Of a stretch of 64,000 bases of DNA, positions 38,405-52,423 are shown piece after piece. Within the stretch, counting starts at the first letter, position 1; the number at the start of each line of letters is the position of its first letter. A program made the position numbers and the translations under genes. Source of the DNA: Brachycybe producta (lineage: Eukaryota; Arthropoda; Diplopoda; Playtdesmida; Andrognathidae); NCBI GenBank assembly GCA_036925085.1, contig JAUPFP010000008.1:2143957-2207956 (forward strand). Reading direction: 5' to 3'. The notes beneath the pieces are model-generated. The model was given only the letters and a program-made list of their open reading frames with translations. It did no database searches and was not told where the DNA came from.

Positions 38405-39302
38405 TCCGTTGCACTTTTATTATTGAAAATACACCAATGCAGTCTTTAAACACAACATAAAAACATTTAATTTACTCACCGGTGTTTACGCTTTTCCAAT
38501 GTATTCGATGCAATCTGACAGAGAATTCAATTGCAATTGTAAAAATTCAGATTTCGATTCCCTAACTCCACTTTTTACCTATTTTGGGTGGAGCTTAAAA
38601 CAGGAAACACATGAGTTGATGACGTAATTTCTGTTTTGTGTGAGTATAACAGGGTGTCTCTATTTTTTTTAGTTTTAAATTCAAGAACCCATTTAAATTG
38701 ATTTAATGATCGGTTTATAGCTTTTTAGCATAAATAAAGAAATCATATTTTACATTATATAATAAGTAATGATTATTTTAACGTTAAAAATATCAAAAGA
38801 ATCTCGTAAAAGTGTTGTACCTTATATACGGAAACATCCTTGGTAATAACGAGCATGAGCAAAACGTCATGTGGTGATGTTATGAAGCAAAATGTGTCGT
38901 ATAAATTAATGGTGTGAACGAATATGGCGTCATACTTTTATATAGATTTAGATAGAAAAAACACCTTAAACGTACACCCCTTTGCAAAATATCTATCGTC
39001 ACGAATTTTACGTCTTATCAAAAAAATCATCATTACTTGCACATATTTGAGGGCAGGCAGTTTTGCCCAGCACTAACTTTTTGTTTGCCTCGCTCTTGTA
39101 TGAGCGTCATCAATTTTTAATTGGTTAGTAACTTAGTCTGATGTCATATGCTCCGCCCTTTTTATTTTTAATTGGTTTAATTGGTTTAAAAGGGCGGATT
39201 CAAACGAAAAGTTAGTGCTGGACAGAGATGCCTGTTATTTAAGGATGTGCAATACTGTTTTTTTTTCTTACTAGGAACTAGTCACACTGTTTTATTGATA
39301 TT
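38405..39302. promoter_or_regulatory. Divergent promoter spacer, TTC1 / SEPSECS
   Basis: 0.9 kb between two start codons on opposite strands, so it must hold both promoters. No TATA box was confidently placed. A foldback MITE with a GC-box/CRE-like core occupies 39051-39234, just before the SEPSECS ATG. Confidence 0.5.
39051..39234. repeat. Foldback MITE, family H, in the TTC1/SEPSECS spacer
   Basis: Left gggcaggcagttttgcccag, with cagcactaac, is mirrored by gttagtgctgg and atgcctg on the right. The centre holds tctgatgtcatatgctccgc and its partner aaaagggcgga. It is related to the element at 46443-46650 and to the inner foldback of the Helitron-like copies. Confidence 0.7.
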
Positions 39303-41343
39303 ATGAATGAAATTACAAGTAGTTTCGCTTCTAAAATTATCCCAGAGTCCTATGTAGGGCAGGGATTACAGTCAATTCGAGCGAGAGAAAACAGAATTCG
39401 AGTTCTTTTCGAACAAGTAAGTAAAAGAGTTGGACTAGTGTGGCCCTTCTATGTTATTGTGGTTCTAATTCCTGTTATAAACGAATAGAAAGACCACGTT
39501 TGTCCTACTTGATACTCATATCCTTGTCATTGAAGAATTTCGCATCAAAATTTTCCTCCTTTAATTATTATGTGTTTAGAGGAAATGTCCCGATGAAGGC
39601 TGGGATGATGCAACAATAGAAATGTTAATTCAACAGTTGTCGATGATGGACAGCAATAATTTCCCATCGAATTGCGGAGTCGGCGAAAGAGAATCGCGGT
39701 TTGCTTCGTCACTTGTAGAAAGAAGACACTACAGGTTGGTGGGTCATTTCAAAAGACCCTTCTTATTGCCATAATTGGTTGAGGAATTTTTTTTAAAAAT
39801 ACGGTTTTTTATTTTACAGAATGGGACACGGAATCGGACGTTCGGGAGACCTAAACGAGGTTCAACCGAAAGCGGCCGGTTGCAGTCTTCTCAACAAATT
39901 AACAAATTCGATGCTTCTGGACATCATTAGGATCGCCGGTTAGAAGACAAACATTCATGTGTCGTTCTCTGTTTTTGTAATATTGTTCTGTTTTAGGTGG
40001 AACGAAGGTGAAATCCTGCTTCTTGGTACCAATGGCAACTGGAATGGTTCTTACACTTTGTCTTCTTACGTTGAGGCACAAGAGACCGGCGTCGGCACGT
40101 TATGTTCTTTGGCCTAGAATCGATCAGAAGTCTTGTATCAAGTGTATGATAACGGCTGGTAGATTTTTTTTTGCCGAATCTGCCTTTTGATTTTTGTATA
40201 ATAAATCATTTGTGTTTTTCTTAGGATTCGAACCGGTTGTGATCGAAGAGAAGCTGGTGAATGATGAGCTACAAACCGATGTCGACGAGATCGCACGTCA
40301 AATCACTCGTCTTGGAGCCGATAACATTGTCTGTGTTCTGTCGACGACGTCCTGTTTCGCTCCTCGAGGCCCAGACGAGTAGTCATTCTTTGCTTCTTCG
40401 TTTTAAGTTTACGTTTGGTTTAACTTATTGGTTGTAACGTTTCAGTTTGCCAAAAATTGCCTTACTGTGTCAGGAAAACGGTATTCCTCATTTAGTAAAT
40501 AATGCCTATGGAATGCAGTCTTCTAAATGCATGCACCTTATAGAAGAGGTGAAGTAGACGACAAAAGATTTATTTTGAAGTTGAATCTTGAGTTACATTA
40601 TCGTTTTAGGCAGCTCGTATCGGGCGGTTGGACGCGTTTGTCCAAAGTACGGATAAAAATCTTTTGGTACCAGTTGGAGGTTCCGTCATTGCCAGTTATG
40701 ACGAGGTTTTTCTTAATGAAATCGGACAGATGTATCCTGGACGTGCATCTGGAAGCCCATCTTTAGACGTCTTTATAACTCTCTTGAGTTTAGGGACCAA
40801 AGGTTACAAACGGCTACTCAAACAACGTAAGGAAATATTCGAATTCTTGAAGTCGGAATTGTCAACGGTAGCAAAGAAACATAGAGAACGTCTCTTGATT
40901 TCTCGCAACAATACAATCTCAACAGGTATTATACAAGCTTACAAAGTGATCACTCAAATGGTTACAATTACTCTTATATAGCTATCACACTGAGTGGCGA
41001 CTGTGATAAAAGAACCTTTACTTTACTTGGTTCTATGCTTTTTACTCGCAATGTTTCTGGCACTAGGTAAATACAAAGTTCTTTTTATGTTTTTCCGTTT
41101 GAAAATATTTTTTATATTTATAGAGTGGTTCCTAAAGGTGATGTAAAGAATGTCGGTGGTTTAAAATTCACTGGATTTGGGTCACACACAAATGAATATC
41201 CATGTGTTTACTTAACGGCAGCGGCAGCCATCGGAGTAACTCGAGAGGATGTGGTTCTTTTCGTTAAACGACTAGACAAAGTTCTCTTGAAGTGGAAAAC
41301 AAGCCTTAAAGATACTGGAGATCTACATAATGGTGATAGATAG
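39303..41343 (+). CDS. SEPSECS: SEPSECS, O-phosphoseryl-tRNA(Sec) selenium transferase (9 exons)
   Basis: PLP enzyme that converts O-phosphoseryl-tRNA(Sec) to selenocysteinyl-tRNA using selenophosphate, the last step of selenocysteine synthesis in animals. 475 aa (human 501). Exons: 39303-39416, 39580-39734, 39820-39938, 39997-40158, 40225-40378, 40446-40548, 40610-40925, 40982-41066, 41124-41343. Phosphate/PLP-site block [19 protein letters not shown]. The Schiff-base lysine is Lys285 in [12 protein letters not shown], at almost the human position (284). Downstream are [10 protein letters not shown] and FGSHTNEYP. All key residues are present, so the organism very probably makes selenoproteins. 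Only a weak ATTAAA at 41489 is visible as a 3' signal. Confidence 0.96.
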
Positions 41344-41860
41344 GTAACAAAGTGATATTCGGGGAAATTTGTTACGTTTTATTTATTTTCATTTTAATGA
41401 AAAGCTTATGTGATTTTGATATGTACAGTGTTATAATTTTTTTAAAAAATATGTGCACGTTGAGCATATTTTAGGATTTGTACATCAAATTAAATTATCC
41501 AAAACAAATTGATAACATATGTGTTTTTATTGCCTTAAATCAAAAAAATTGTAATTTGAATATGTGAGAAAAGTCATTTTAATAATGCATAATTTTAGGC
41601 AAATATAGAGGCAATTTTCGAATATTTTTTCTAAGTTTCTGATGAGCTTTTAATTAACATATATGAGTGCGTTAGAGGTCAAATGTGTTAAGTCACAAAA
41701 CCTACATTTTACAGTTTTGATCGAAAGTTTTTTTCTCTTCATTGAAAGGAATAGGACTTAATATGGTATAACATCATCTAGTGACCGATGTGTAAAACTG
41801 TGGACTTAACACAGTTTACCGCTGGTAGAACTTGATAAGCTGATTCATAAGATGTAAAAA

Positions 41861-42269
41861 CTAGTGATGGGACATTCGAATTCTTGAATCCCGGGAATCT
41901 TGAAAAATACTCGAGATTCGAAAACTCGAATCGTCGCGCGTTTTTCGTCTTAGAATCCTAACCTAAAAAATATGTTAAAAATATTGGTAAAATTAGTTTT
42001 AACTCCATTGACGTCCAATAGAAGCATTCACTAGCAAAAAAAAAGCTGGCGATTGTTGCAACCCGGATCACCACTATCACCTTGTGCTGACCCTGAGTGC
42101 CACACTTGTTTTTTTATTAATTAATAATTTAATATTTAATATTATTTCATTTATTTGTATCTTCTTAATAAATAATAATATAGGATTCTTATACGAAGGA
42201 TTCGAGAGATTCGACGGTTTCGAGAACCGATTCGGATTCGTGAAAATTTAGGATTCGGCCCATCTCTAG
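41861..42269. mobile_element. hAT-like MITE rich in gaatc/gattc motifs
   Basis: Left ctagtgatgggacattcgaa; inverted right ctagagatgggccgaatcct. The flanks tgtaaaaa and taaaataa are a poor 8-bp match (5 of 8). Many internal attcgaa/ttcgaat motifs. Confidence 0.6.
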
Positions 42270-42621
42270 TAAAATAATGACTGTAAAAACCATGTTTTTT
42301 TAAAAAATGAAATGCGACTTAACACAGTTTGCTTTTGAGGCACTGATATGAATATATATTATTGGCATTTTATTGTGTGAAATGGTTTCATGTCATGAGC
42401 ATTGAGCAAGTTAGAGCAACACACCATCAGTTAATTTTTTAAGCATTAGGGCACAGAATAAGGAGATATATATCCTTATTCTGTGATTAGGGGGTGACCA
42501 TATATTAAATTAGCGAATTAATATGGCATTATTTTGTTTATACATATATTAGTATTACAACGAACCACATTAGTTACACTAATGTACTTCATATGTATGA
42601 CGTAATGTCGTTAGAAGTTTG

Positions 42622-42852
42622 AATAGCATTAGCTTATTAGAATTTTCATAGCGCATGCGCATTGCCATCTCATCGATTTATCTAGAAAAGTGATGGCAAA
42701 TTTGCGTTAGCAGCGTCATCTATTGATAATCAAAGGAAACTGCCGATGAGAATAAGGGGCGCCGTAGTTTTCACTTGCCATGACTTTCCTATATAAACCG
42801 ATAAGATGGCAATCCGCATGCGCCATGAAAATTCTAATAAGCTAATGCTAGT
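42622..42852. mobile_element. Foldback MITE with 9-bp target duplication, copy 1 (Mutator-like)
   Basis: Termini aatagcattagcttattaga and the inverse of tctaataagctaatgctagt. Perfect 9-bp target duplication AGAAGTTTG at 42613-42621 and 42853-42861. 231 bp. Long inverted arms through gcgcatgcgcattgccatct. Same family as 57663-57894. Confidence 0.88.
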
Positions 42853-43005
42853 AGAAGTTTGTGGTATCTGGCAACACTGAACGCATTGAGTAGGGAATTG
42901 TGAATCCGTCTCTATCCGTGTTGTCAACTTGTCTTTCGCCCCACGTGTTTTTTTTTGGTTGTGTGTTGGTGATTTTCGTCGTTTTTTTTATTAAAATTAG
43001 CGATA

Positions 43006-44013
43006 ATGGCGAGAGGAAGTATTCGAAAAAGTCGTAAGAAGTATCGGTATTCAGTGAACCGAAAGAAATTACGAAGGAAGAGCAGACGATTACCTGGAAT
43101 AGAGAAGTGAGTTTATAAAGTATAACTTAAGTGTAGGGGGGTAATGGTCGAAGCTAGAACAAATGTGGCCACTTCTAATATATTGTATGGGGTGGGAGTG
43201 ACGTACGGTGGTAGATTTGTATATGTGGGCCACATTTGGCATACTCCGACGTGAATGTTGCCGTCATATGCGAAGCCACGTTGTCAAACTAATTTTAACC
43301 TTTTTCTTTTGATTAAAGCGATGTTATTCGTAAAAACTGGATCTACAGAAGGAGTGCGGGATACAATCTAAAAAAGATGGGACTGTCCGCTGATCCAAAC
43401 GCATCTATCAAAGTTCCCAGTACAAGGGTATCCTTTTCATTTTCACGTTTCTTTATCTTTAGTACGTAAATTGAAAACTAGAATACTCGCTTACAGGAAT
43501 TGCTGTTAAAAGCTTTGCCAACTGATGAAGAACCTAAGAAGAATATGAGTGATGATGATGATGACGACGATGATGGAATTAAAGAACCTACTATTAATTT
43601 GAAAGTCATCCCTGGCAAGACACTCGTCGTAATCGTTTTATTTTCATAATTTAATCTTAACTCATTTGTAGCTCTCGAGGAGAAAGCAAATCGACCACAT
43701 AAACCGGGATTCCACGTTTCGCTCGAGACTTCGATGTTTGCAAAATATATGACAGACAAATATGATATAAATTACAAAGTTTGATCTACAGATCAGTGAT
43801 TTTTTTTTCTTTCTTTCTCTGACGGTGTTTTTCTTTTCAAATTATTCTTAGGCCATGTGTAGAGATCCGAAGAACTATTATCAACTGACACCGAGACAGA
43901 TGAAAAAGAAGATCAAAGATACGAAGAGATCGCAGATGTTAACCGCCATGCGAATCGTCAAGATGATAAATAAAAGAGAAGCAAAAGAGGCATCAAACGA
44001 TACGTCGCCATAA
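43006..44013 (+). CDS. NOP16: NOP16, nucleolar protein 16 (5 exons)
   Basis: Nucleolar factor for large ribosomal subunit assembly, 198 aa (human 178). Exons: 43006-43106, 43319-43427, 43497-43614, 43672-43778, 43852-44013. The basic N-terminus KSRKKYRYSVNRKKLRRKSR matches the family's RRQKFGYNVNRKRL-type start. Then comes NLKKMGLSADPNASIKVP, an acidic Asp run, and the diagnostic block AMCRDPKNYYQLTPRQMKKK. Intron 3 appears to use a GC donor (CTG|GCAAGA), because only that site restores frame into ALEEKANRPHKPGF. The gene is convergent with C2orf42; the stop codons are 99 bp apart. Confidence 0.93.
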
Positions 44014-44023
44014 AAACTTACAT

Positions 44024-44029
44024 TTTATT
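44024..44029 (-). terminator. Possible poly(A) signal of the C2orf42 homologue
   Basis: AATAAA on the minus strand, 83 bp past its stop and 11 bp beyond the NOP16 stop, so the two mRNAs may overlap at their 3' ends. Confidence 0.4.
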
Positions 44030-44068
44030 CTGACAAAACTTTACGGTACATTAAAAATTGTTTGGTTT

Positions 44069-44074
44069 AATAAA
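44069..44074 (+). terminator. Likely poly(A) signal of NOP16
   Basis: AATAAA 56 bp after the NOP16 stop, with a GT-rich stretch following. Confidence 0.6.
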
Positions 44075-44111
44075 TAACTGTATTTAAAAGTTGGTTCCGT
44101 TATGTATATAA

Positions 44112-46210
44112 TTACGACGCTGTTTCGTCATTATTTTCCACTCTACACTCAAGAAAATCAGTAACTGACGTCTGCCGGTGTTCTATCTGCCCGTTTCTTT
44201 GATGTCCATATTCAAATTTCAACTTCAGTTCTCCGATCTTGGACTTCGGAAGAATATTTGGAATCCACTCAATGATAAATGGTGTCGACAGCTTCTGATC
44301 GGGGCTTGTATAACCTTAAAATGTTTTTCCCGTTAATTATAATTTGTCATTTAAGGGACTTTCTTATACTTCTTACCAACTTTCAGAAATGTTTTTAACT
44401 CGAACGGTTTAATGACAGGTTGTATGTCTGATCTGTTCTGGTCTAACAATAACTGTTTCGGAGCTTCGTACAAGTCGTAAGTTCCGTCTCGGTTCTCGAC
44501 GAAACTCCGTGTAATATCGAGTGGCATCTACAATGAATTTAATATCAAAACAGGATCAGATATCTTGTGTGTTGCTTTTATATTAAGTGGAGCAGTTTTA
44601 AAACCTCTGGTGTGTCAAAGATCTGTTTTACGTGGATCACGTTATTGATGTGCCATATATATTTCGAAAACACGCCAAGTGGAACTGAGGTGGTGTTCAC
44701 GAAAGCCGTAGTTACATTCGGCAGTCTTTTCTTTTTGAGTCCAGTGGCAATTCGCTGTTGAAGACATTCGAAGAAAGTTTCGGGTGTCAGGAAAACGAGC
44801 GGTTCTGGTTTGCCGTGAAACTGGTAGTGCATAGTCTGATTGATGCGCTCAGTCACACCTGCCAACCATTCCATAAAACTAAAAGAAGTTCGAGATTCTT
44901 CGACAGGAATTAAACCTCTTTTACTCTGGTTCTTTTTATTCTGATTGTTTACGTCTGGATGTCTTGACACAATATTGTTGCCTGCATGGAATGCAAGCAT
45001 TTTTACGTATCAATTTGTTATTAAAAAAATCTCTATCATATTAAACTTTACCTTCTTTAGACTCGGGATTACGTCTTTTTTTTCTCGTCTTTGGTAAAAC
45101 CGCCGAACTTGTTTCTGCACATTCTCCAATGACTTCCAACTTAAGCCCCTCTACTTGACTATCTTGAACGTCGCTGAGAAAGTTAACGAGCTGTACTTCA
45201 GTCACAGCTGCAAATATAAGAAACTCTCGATATTACTTTCTAATTAGAATGATGAGATCGGAAGTTTACCTACTTGTAATGTCAAGGTTGATGTAATATG
45301 AAAACTCTTCTGACAGTCTCTCGTCGCTTGAGAAGGCGCAGATGCAAGCGTAGAAATGTACGCAGCGACGCTGATAGTCATCGCTGTTACCCGTCATACG
45401 AGAAGTCTGAAACGACACAGATTAAGGGAGATAATAAAACGAGATTAGATTACACTGTAAAGTTTAGTTGAACCATACGCGAAACTCTTTACAAGAACAC
45501 ATGAATCTGTAATCAACAGTCTTATTTCGAGAACTTTCGAAGAAAGAAAAGTGAAGGAAGCCGAGAGGATGTCTCTGGTCGACTTTACATTTGACAACCA
45601 TTACCGTTTTGGATACCCTTTGTACAAGAGGTCCGGGAGATTCGGTCGCAAGTACCCATACTGCCTGTTTAGCCTCGTTACAAACATTTAGAGCGTTCAG
45701 AACAGTATTTTTCAAGAGGAGAGGTTCTGCTTCGGTATCACAACTCAGGGTTCCTTTGATGTGATGACAAGTGTCTGGTTGTACTTCGTCTTCTTCCGGA
45801 ACGAACCGAATGCACGTTTCCACGAAACACCTTGCGATTGCGTCTTCCGTTCTCACGGTCGCAGCCTCGTCTGCAACAACACCGTCCACATTTGTAACTG
45901 GTATGTTTGGAAGCTGAACGAAACCTCTGTAGTCAGGTCCACGATCGCGAACGCGTACGGAATATACATGGTCGTTGTTGCCTGTAACAATCCTTACGGC
46001 GTCCGGACTAATAGTCTGACGTCTTCGTATGGCCATGCTTCTTGTGGTCGTCAGCTGAGGTGCCTTGAATTGGACGTCGCATGTTTTGTTCTTGCAACTG
46101 ACTCCACGGGTGCCGTTGTACGTGCCACACTTGGGACACTTGCGTACTCCACGCAAAGTCGGTTTTCCTAGGTCGCCCAATAGATTCTTAGTGCGTTCTT
46201 CCTTCGACAT
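44112..46210 (-). CDS. C2orf42: C2orf42 homologue, zinc-ribbon and SWIM-like protein (6 exons)
   Basis: Conserved protein of unknown function; 583 aa (human about 574). Coding order: 46210-45479, 45406-45274, 45207-45052, 44981-44605, 44527-44377, 44314-44112. Near the N-terminus [20 protein letters not shown] and SCKNKTC form a zinc ribbon. At about residues 240-270 a CSC pair is followed by [12 protein letters not shown], a CxC...CxH pattern like a SWIM zinc finger. The second half holds [45 protein letters not shown] and [20 protein letters not shown], all collinear with the vertebrate protein. Start placed at ATG 46210 (MSKEERTKN). Likely nuclear from its metal-binding motifs, but no function is established. 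Confidence 0.94.
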
Positions 46211-47299
46211 CTCCAAAAAAACAACACAATGTCACAAGAAAATACAAATCAATAAATATGATTTAAATACCTATACAGCATTATATCCCAACTATCAAAA
46301 TAAACATTGCACGTAAATGACATAAATATTATAGTAAATCATAGCCTTCTTCAATTATATCTGTTTCAATAGAGCGCTTCAAATAATATTCGTCTTCAAT
46401 AGAGATAAATTATTTGTAGCAATTGACTGCTGACTGCGAAATGACAGGCAGTTAAAAATCGGTCAGAACTTCAGTTGGCTCCGCCCTTGTTACGACGACA
46501 GGCAATTTCTAATTGGCTGGTTATGTAGTCTGACGTCACATGCTCCGCCCTTTTTTACGTCAGACTATATAACCAGCCAATTAGAAGTTGCCGCTCGTCA
46601 TAACAAAGGCGGAGCCAACTGAAGTTCTCCGCTATTTCTAACTGCCTGTCTGCGAATGTGGCGTGACGTCACCAGCGATATTGAATTAATGATTAATATC
46701 GATACTTTTGCGCTGATTTTTTTAAATGTATTGCCGCCGCTGGTTTATTTTTTTATCTCAAGGTGTTATTGCTATATTAATTCATTTATTATTTTTTTAT
46801 TGATTGAAGTACAATAAGATAAAAAATACTTTCAAAAATAATTTAGGTAGTATTTTTAATATACTATGTGTTAATATGGTATTTAAAAATGTTTTAATGA
46901 AGATGCTGGCGCCATCTACTGGTTTATTTAGAAAATGTTTTTTCTTTTAATGGAAATGCGTTTTCTAGTCTCTTATAAAGTTTAATTCATTTCTGTAGAG
47001 TTGTTTGGTTTATAAAAAAACAAATGTATAGTTTACTATAATAAGGCCACAAAATAGAAAATTATATAACTATAATTATATAACTTTCTATTCTGTGGTA
47101 AGGCTGTGAGTAAATACAAGATTAATTTGTTATCTTTCCAATAGATGGCAGTAAAGTGCAGCTAGCTAGCGCCATCTTGCGTGTAAATTTTAATCTTCCG
47201 TCTCCGTTTGTTGTTTTATTTCTGAAATCTGAATGCGGCGCAGTTTGAGTCAAGGGAAAAGGCATTAATTTTAACGTTTAAAACTCAATTTTAGTGAAT
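46211..47299. promoter_or_regulatory. Divergent promoter spacer, C2orf42 / SRSF10
   Basis: 1.1 kb between opposite start codons. Contains a foldback MITE with a CRE/GC-box core (46443-46650) and a short hairpin at about 47030-47110. The last 150 bp before the SRSF10 ATG are GC-richer and probably hold its 5' UTR. Confidence 0.5.
46443..46650. repeat. Foldback MITE, family H, in the C2orf42/SRSF10 spacer
   Basis: gacaggcag at the left and ctgcctgtc at the right. The arms pair through cttcagttggctccgccctt and ttctaattggctggttat; the centre is tctgacgtcacatgctccgc and its inverse. The flanking tgcgaaat and tgcgaatg suggest a degraded target duplication. Confidence 0.8.
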
Positions 47300-49454
<2,155 letters not shown>

Positions 49455-49749
49455 AAGTTTTTTCTCCGGCATTATAGGTTACGACTTGCGTTTGTACATT
49501 TGCGCGCTTTGCTCATTTCTTCCTAAATTACAAAACTTAAATTCATTTGCATCATTATAAAGTTTTTCTATCTTTTGTCATTAGTATGTGTAAAACATTC
49601 TCTGAATTTTGGAGTGTGCTTTTTTTAGTCCCTTGATTTTGACTGTCGTTGTTTTACTTTGTTTTTGTCGTTGACGATGAATAGAGTGAATTATGATACA
49701 ACATTAACATTTTTCTTCATCGTACCTGTTCCCAATTTCAGTAGGTTGA

Positions 49750-49968
49750 ATTAAACAACGTTTGTAATTTACGAATTTATTTTATTGCATCTGTATTTAC
49801 GATTAAACACCAAACGCAATTTTTTTTTTATTATAAAAACAATATGGTGAGTTTCGATTAAGGAAAATACTGTTTTTATTACAAGAGTAGTGTCTGAATA
49901 ATGTGTCCAAGTGAACAGTGAAAGGATTTTTATGGTTATTTTTCTGTGGGTGCTATTAGTATAATAAA
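49750..49968 (+). terminator. Candidate poly(A) signals of SRSF10
   Basis: ATTAAA at 49750-49755 and AATAAA at 49963-49968. Either could end the transcript. Confidence 0.4.
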
Positions 49969-50429
49969 TCGATAATGAGAGATCGTGTGAAAGTAAGCCA
50001 TTTGTGTGTAGTCATTGTGCCCGCCTGGTATCATTCTCAGAACCTGCCTTTATAGCTAAAGTATAAAAAAAATCAGTCATAGTATATTGTGCCTAGTCAA
50101 TGTACAAAACCTCTAATTTGATAGTAGATGTGGTAATGTAATGTTGGTTTAAATTTGTAGTTAAATCACCAGTTGAATTGTATGCGTGTAATCGGGATAC
50201 TTAACTAGTAAATTTACAGAATGACGAGTAAACGTGTCTACTAGTGAATTTGTAGAACCGCAAATGTCGAAGGAAATCAGCCTTTTTGTGGTGTTCGTCA
50301 ATGCATAGAATGCTTACATTGTAGCTTTATGCATAATATACCTAATAATTTTGGCGTCTTGATGTCTGAATTTGTGGTTGTGCACATTACCTAGTAATTG
50401 TGCAGAATAACTGATTTTTACATTGACGG

Positions 50430-50963
50430 TGACACCTATTTAGACTTGGGGAGGGGAGACGCGGTGGGGGAGGTAGCTATGAAGATAGCCTGGGTAGCGC
50501 TTACAAAGCAAGAACCCGTTGTGAAAAGTGATGATTTTTGTACGGTGGCAATCGTAAGAAGTAAAATGTGAGGGGGGGGGGGGGAGAGAAAGAGGAGCCT
50601 CCAATTGACAATCTCCCACCCTAACCAGATTACCCGACATCCCATTCGCGCTCATTGAGGATGAACGAAAGAAGGAGGAGGGAGTGAAAGAGAGACTGAG
50701 AGAAGGGAACTATGTTGGTGAGTGTGATTGTGTGGTCGGATGAGGAGAAGAAGAAGGAGGCGGTTGTGAGACGGGGAAAGAGTGTGTGATTCGCGCGGCG
50801 TGCTTTCTTCTTTTGCTGCTGCTGTGTTTGTGTGCCGCCAACGTTGGATTGGGGAGAGCTTTTATTATTTTTTTTTGTGTGTTTGTGACGTTTTTTTTTC
50901 GTTTTTCTCTGAACACAAAACATCGAATATAAACCTTCTTTTGAACGTTGTGAACTAGTTTAC
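50430..50963 (+). promoter_or_regulatory. Probable promoter and 5' exon region of the LDB gene
   Basis: A G- and CpG-richer island in AT-rich surroundings, with two strong donor-like sites: ATGTTG|GTGAGT at 50718 and TTTAC|GTAAGT at 50964. The first would supply an ATG that joins in phase 0 to the coding exon at 52712. Upstream ATGs are followed quickly by stops. The assignment is inferred. Confidence 0.4.
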
Positions 50964-52218
50964 GTAAGTTTTTAATCGATTTATTATTTGTATTTGATAG
51001 TTAAGTTAGTAATTCTGTATGTTACGGGACAAAAGAATTGATTTTTTTTTCTCTCTTTCTCCCTATAGAAGTGAGTGAGGAGGTAAGGTGGTGGTTAGTT
51101 TCAATGTGTACTTCTACTCCTCCTGGGGACTACTTTTTTGTCCGGCCATTGTGTATGTGTTTTTTGAGGGAAGGGGGTTGGGGGCGATGTGGGGAGTCAA
51201 AGTGGTGGTGGCGGTGGTGGTGGTGGTGCATAGCCTCCTTAATATAGGAAGCTATGGGTGGAGGGGAGGTAATTAGCTTGAAGCTGTTTACATTGGTTGA
51301 GCTCTGAACGATCAGCGCTTCTTTTCGTTGTTTTTAATATAATGTAACTTTTACGCTCTTTTTTCGGTCCGTCTCGGATTGAAACCACTTTCGAGATAGT
51401 TTTCGTTACGATTCAGAAGCGATTTTTTTTAAGGGAGAGGGTGGGTTTTATTCTGTTGTCATTTGGCGCCGATGTTTCACCACAAACTTAACTTATTGCG
51501 ATCGTTTTTTTTTTTCTGTTCGTTTTGCTTTTTCTGAAAGAGTTGGTCAGCCGATCGAAGTTAGTGCTGTTGACCTTTTGTACCCTTTTATGATGAATAG
51601 AGTGAAGTTTTTATTATTATTATTATGACGAGGGTTGGGGGGGGGCAGTGTTGCGTTTCAATGTACGATTTGTGGCTACTTCCGATTGTTATCGTTGCGT
51701 ACAATTGAAACGACTTTTAGTGGCCGAAGGGGGGGGGAGGGGTGGTAAAGGTGGGTATTGACGGTCAATTCTGAATTGTCAATCTTGATCGTGTGCGTAA
51801 ATATGACTTATTTGATCAAGTCGTAATGTTTTTATTATGATGGAAACATGAGCAAATAGTTGCAATTTCAAACGAAAAAGCAAAGGATGGACAAGCCAGA
51901 ATTGAACGTGTGTGTGTATCCAGCTTTAGATTGATCATTGGAAGGGACTTCTTTCTGGAAGATATTTTCAAAGTTCTTTTCTTTTCTTGAAAACTAGAAA
52001 AGCAAATCAATCATGGTATCTTTTAAAATAAACGTTCTTTTTTCGCAATTTGAAAAAAATATCTACGAAATTTCGTTAATTAAAATCTTCAAAGTTGCGT
52101 TAAAAATGTTAAATTTAGTCAATAAAATCTGACTTTTAAAAGGTTTTTATTGAACTGCTGATTTTTGAATACGAATTTTTTCTGCGTTTCAAGATAAAAT
52201 ACTAAATAGAGCTTGAAT

Positions 52219-52423
52219 GTGTCTTCGAAAGTAGAATGGTAGCTGAATCACTCAATGGTGTATTTTTATGTTGATATCTTTCAAAATAAACTTTTTCATG
52301 GACAAAAATTTAAAAAAAAAATGCTGTCTGTCAAGGTTGGGTTATTTACAAACTCAAATAAAAAAAGCTTATTTTGAAAAATATCCTGAAGTAATTTAAT
52401 TACCCTTCTAGTTTCTAAAACAC
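52219..52423. repeat. Foldback MITE, family B, copy 5
   Basis: The left end carries gtagaatggtagctgaatc and the right end ttacccttctagtttctaaa, with ttcaaaataaactttttcat and cttattttgaaaaata inside. It lies upstream of the first visible LDB coding exon. Confidence 0.65.

Larger units (their letters stand above)
41344..43005. other. Spacer between SEPSECS and NOP16 with two MITEs
   Basis: Holds the SEPSECS 3' UTR, a hAT-like MITE (41861-42269), a short hairpin at about 42446-42480 (cacagaataagg with ccttattctgtg), and a 9-bp-duplication MITE (42622-42852). The NOP16 promoter lies in the last 150 bp. Confidence 0.6.
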
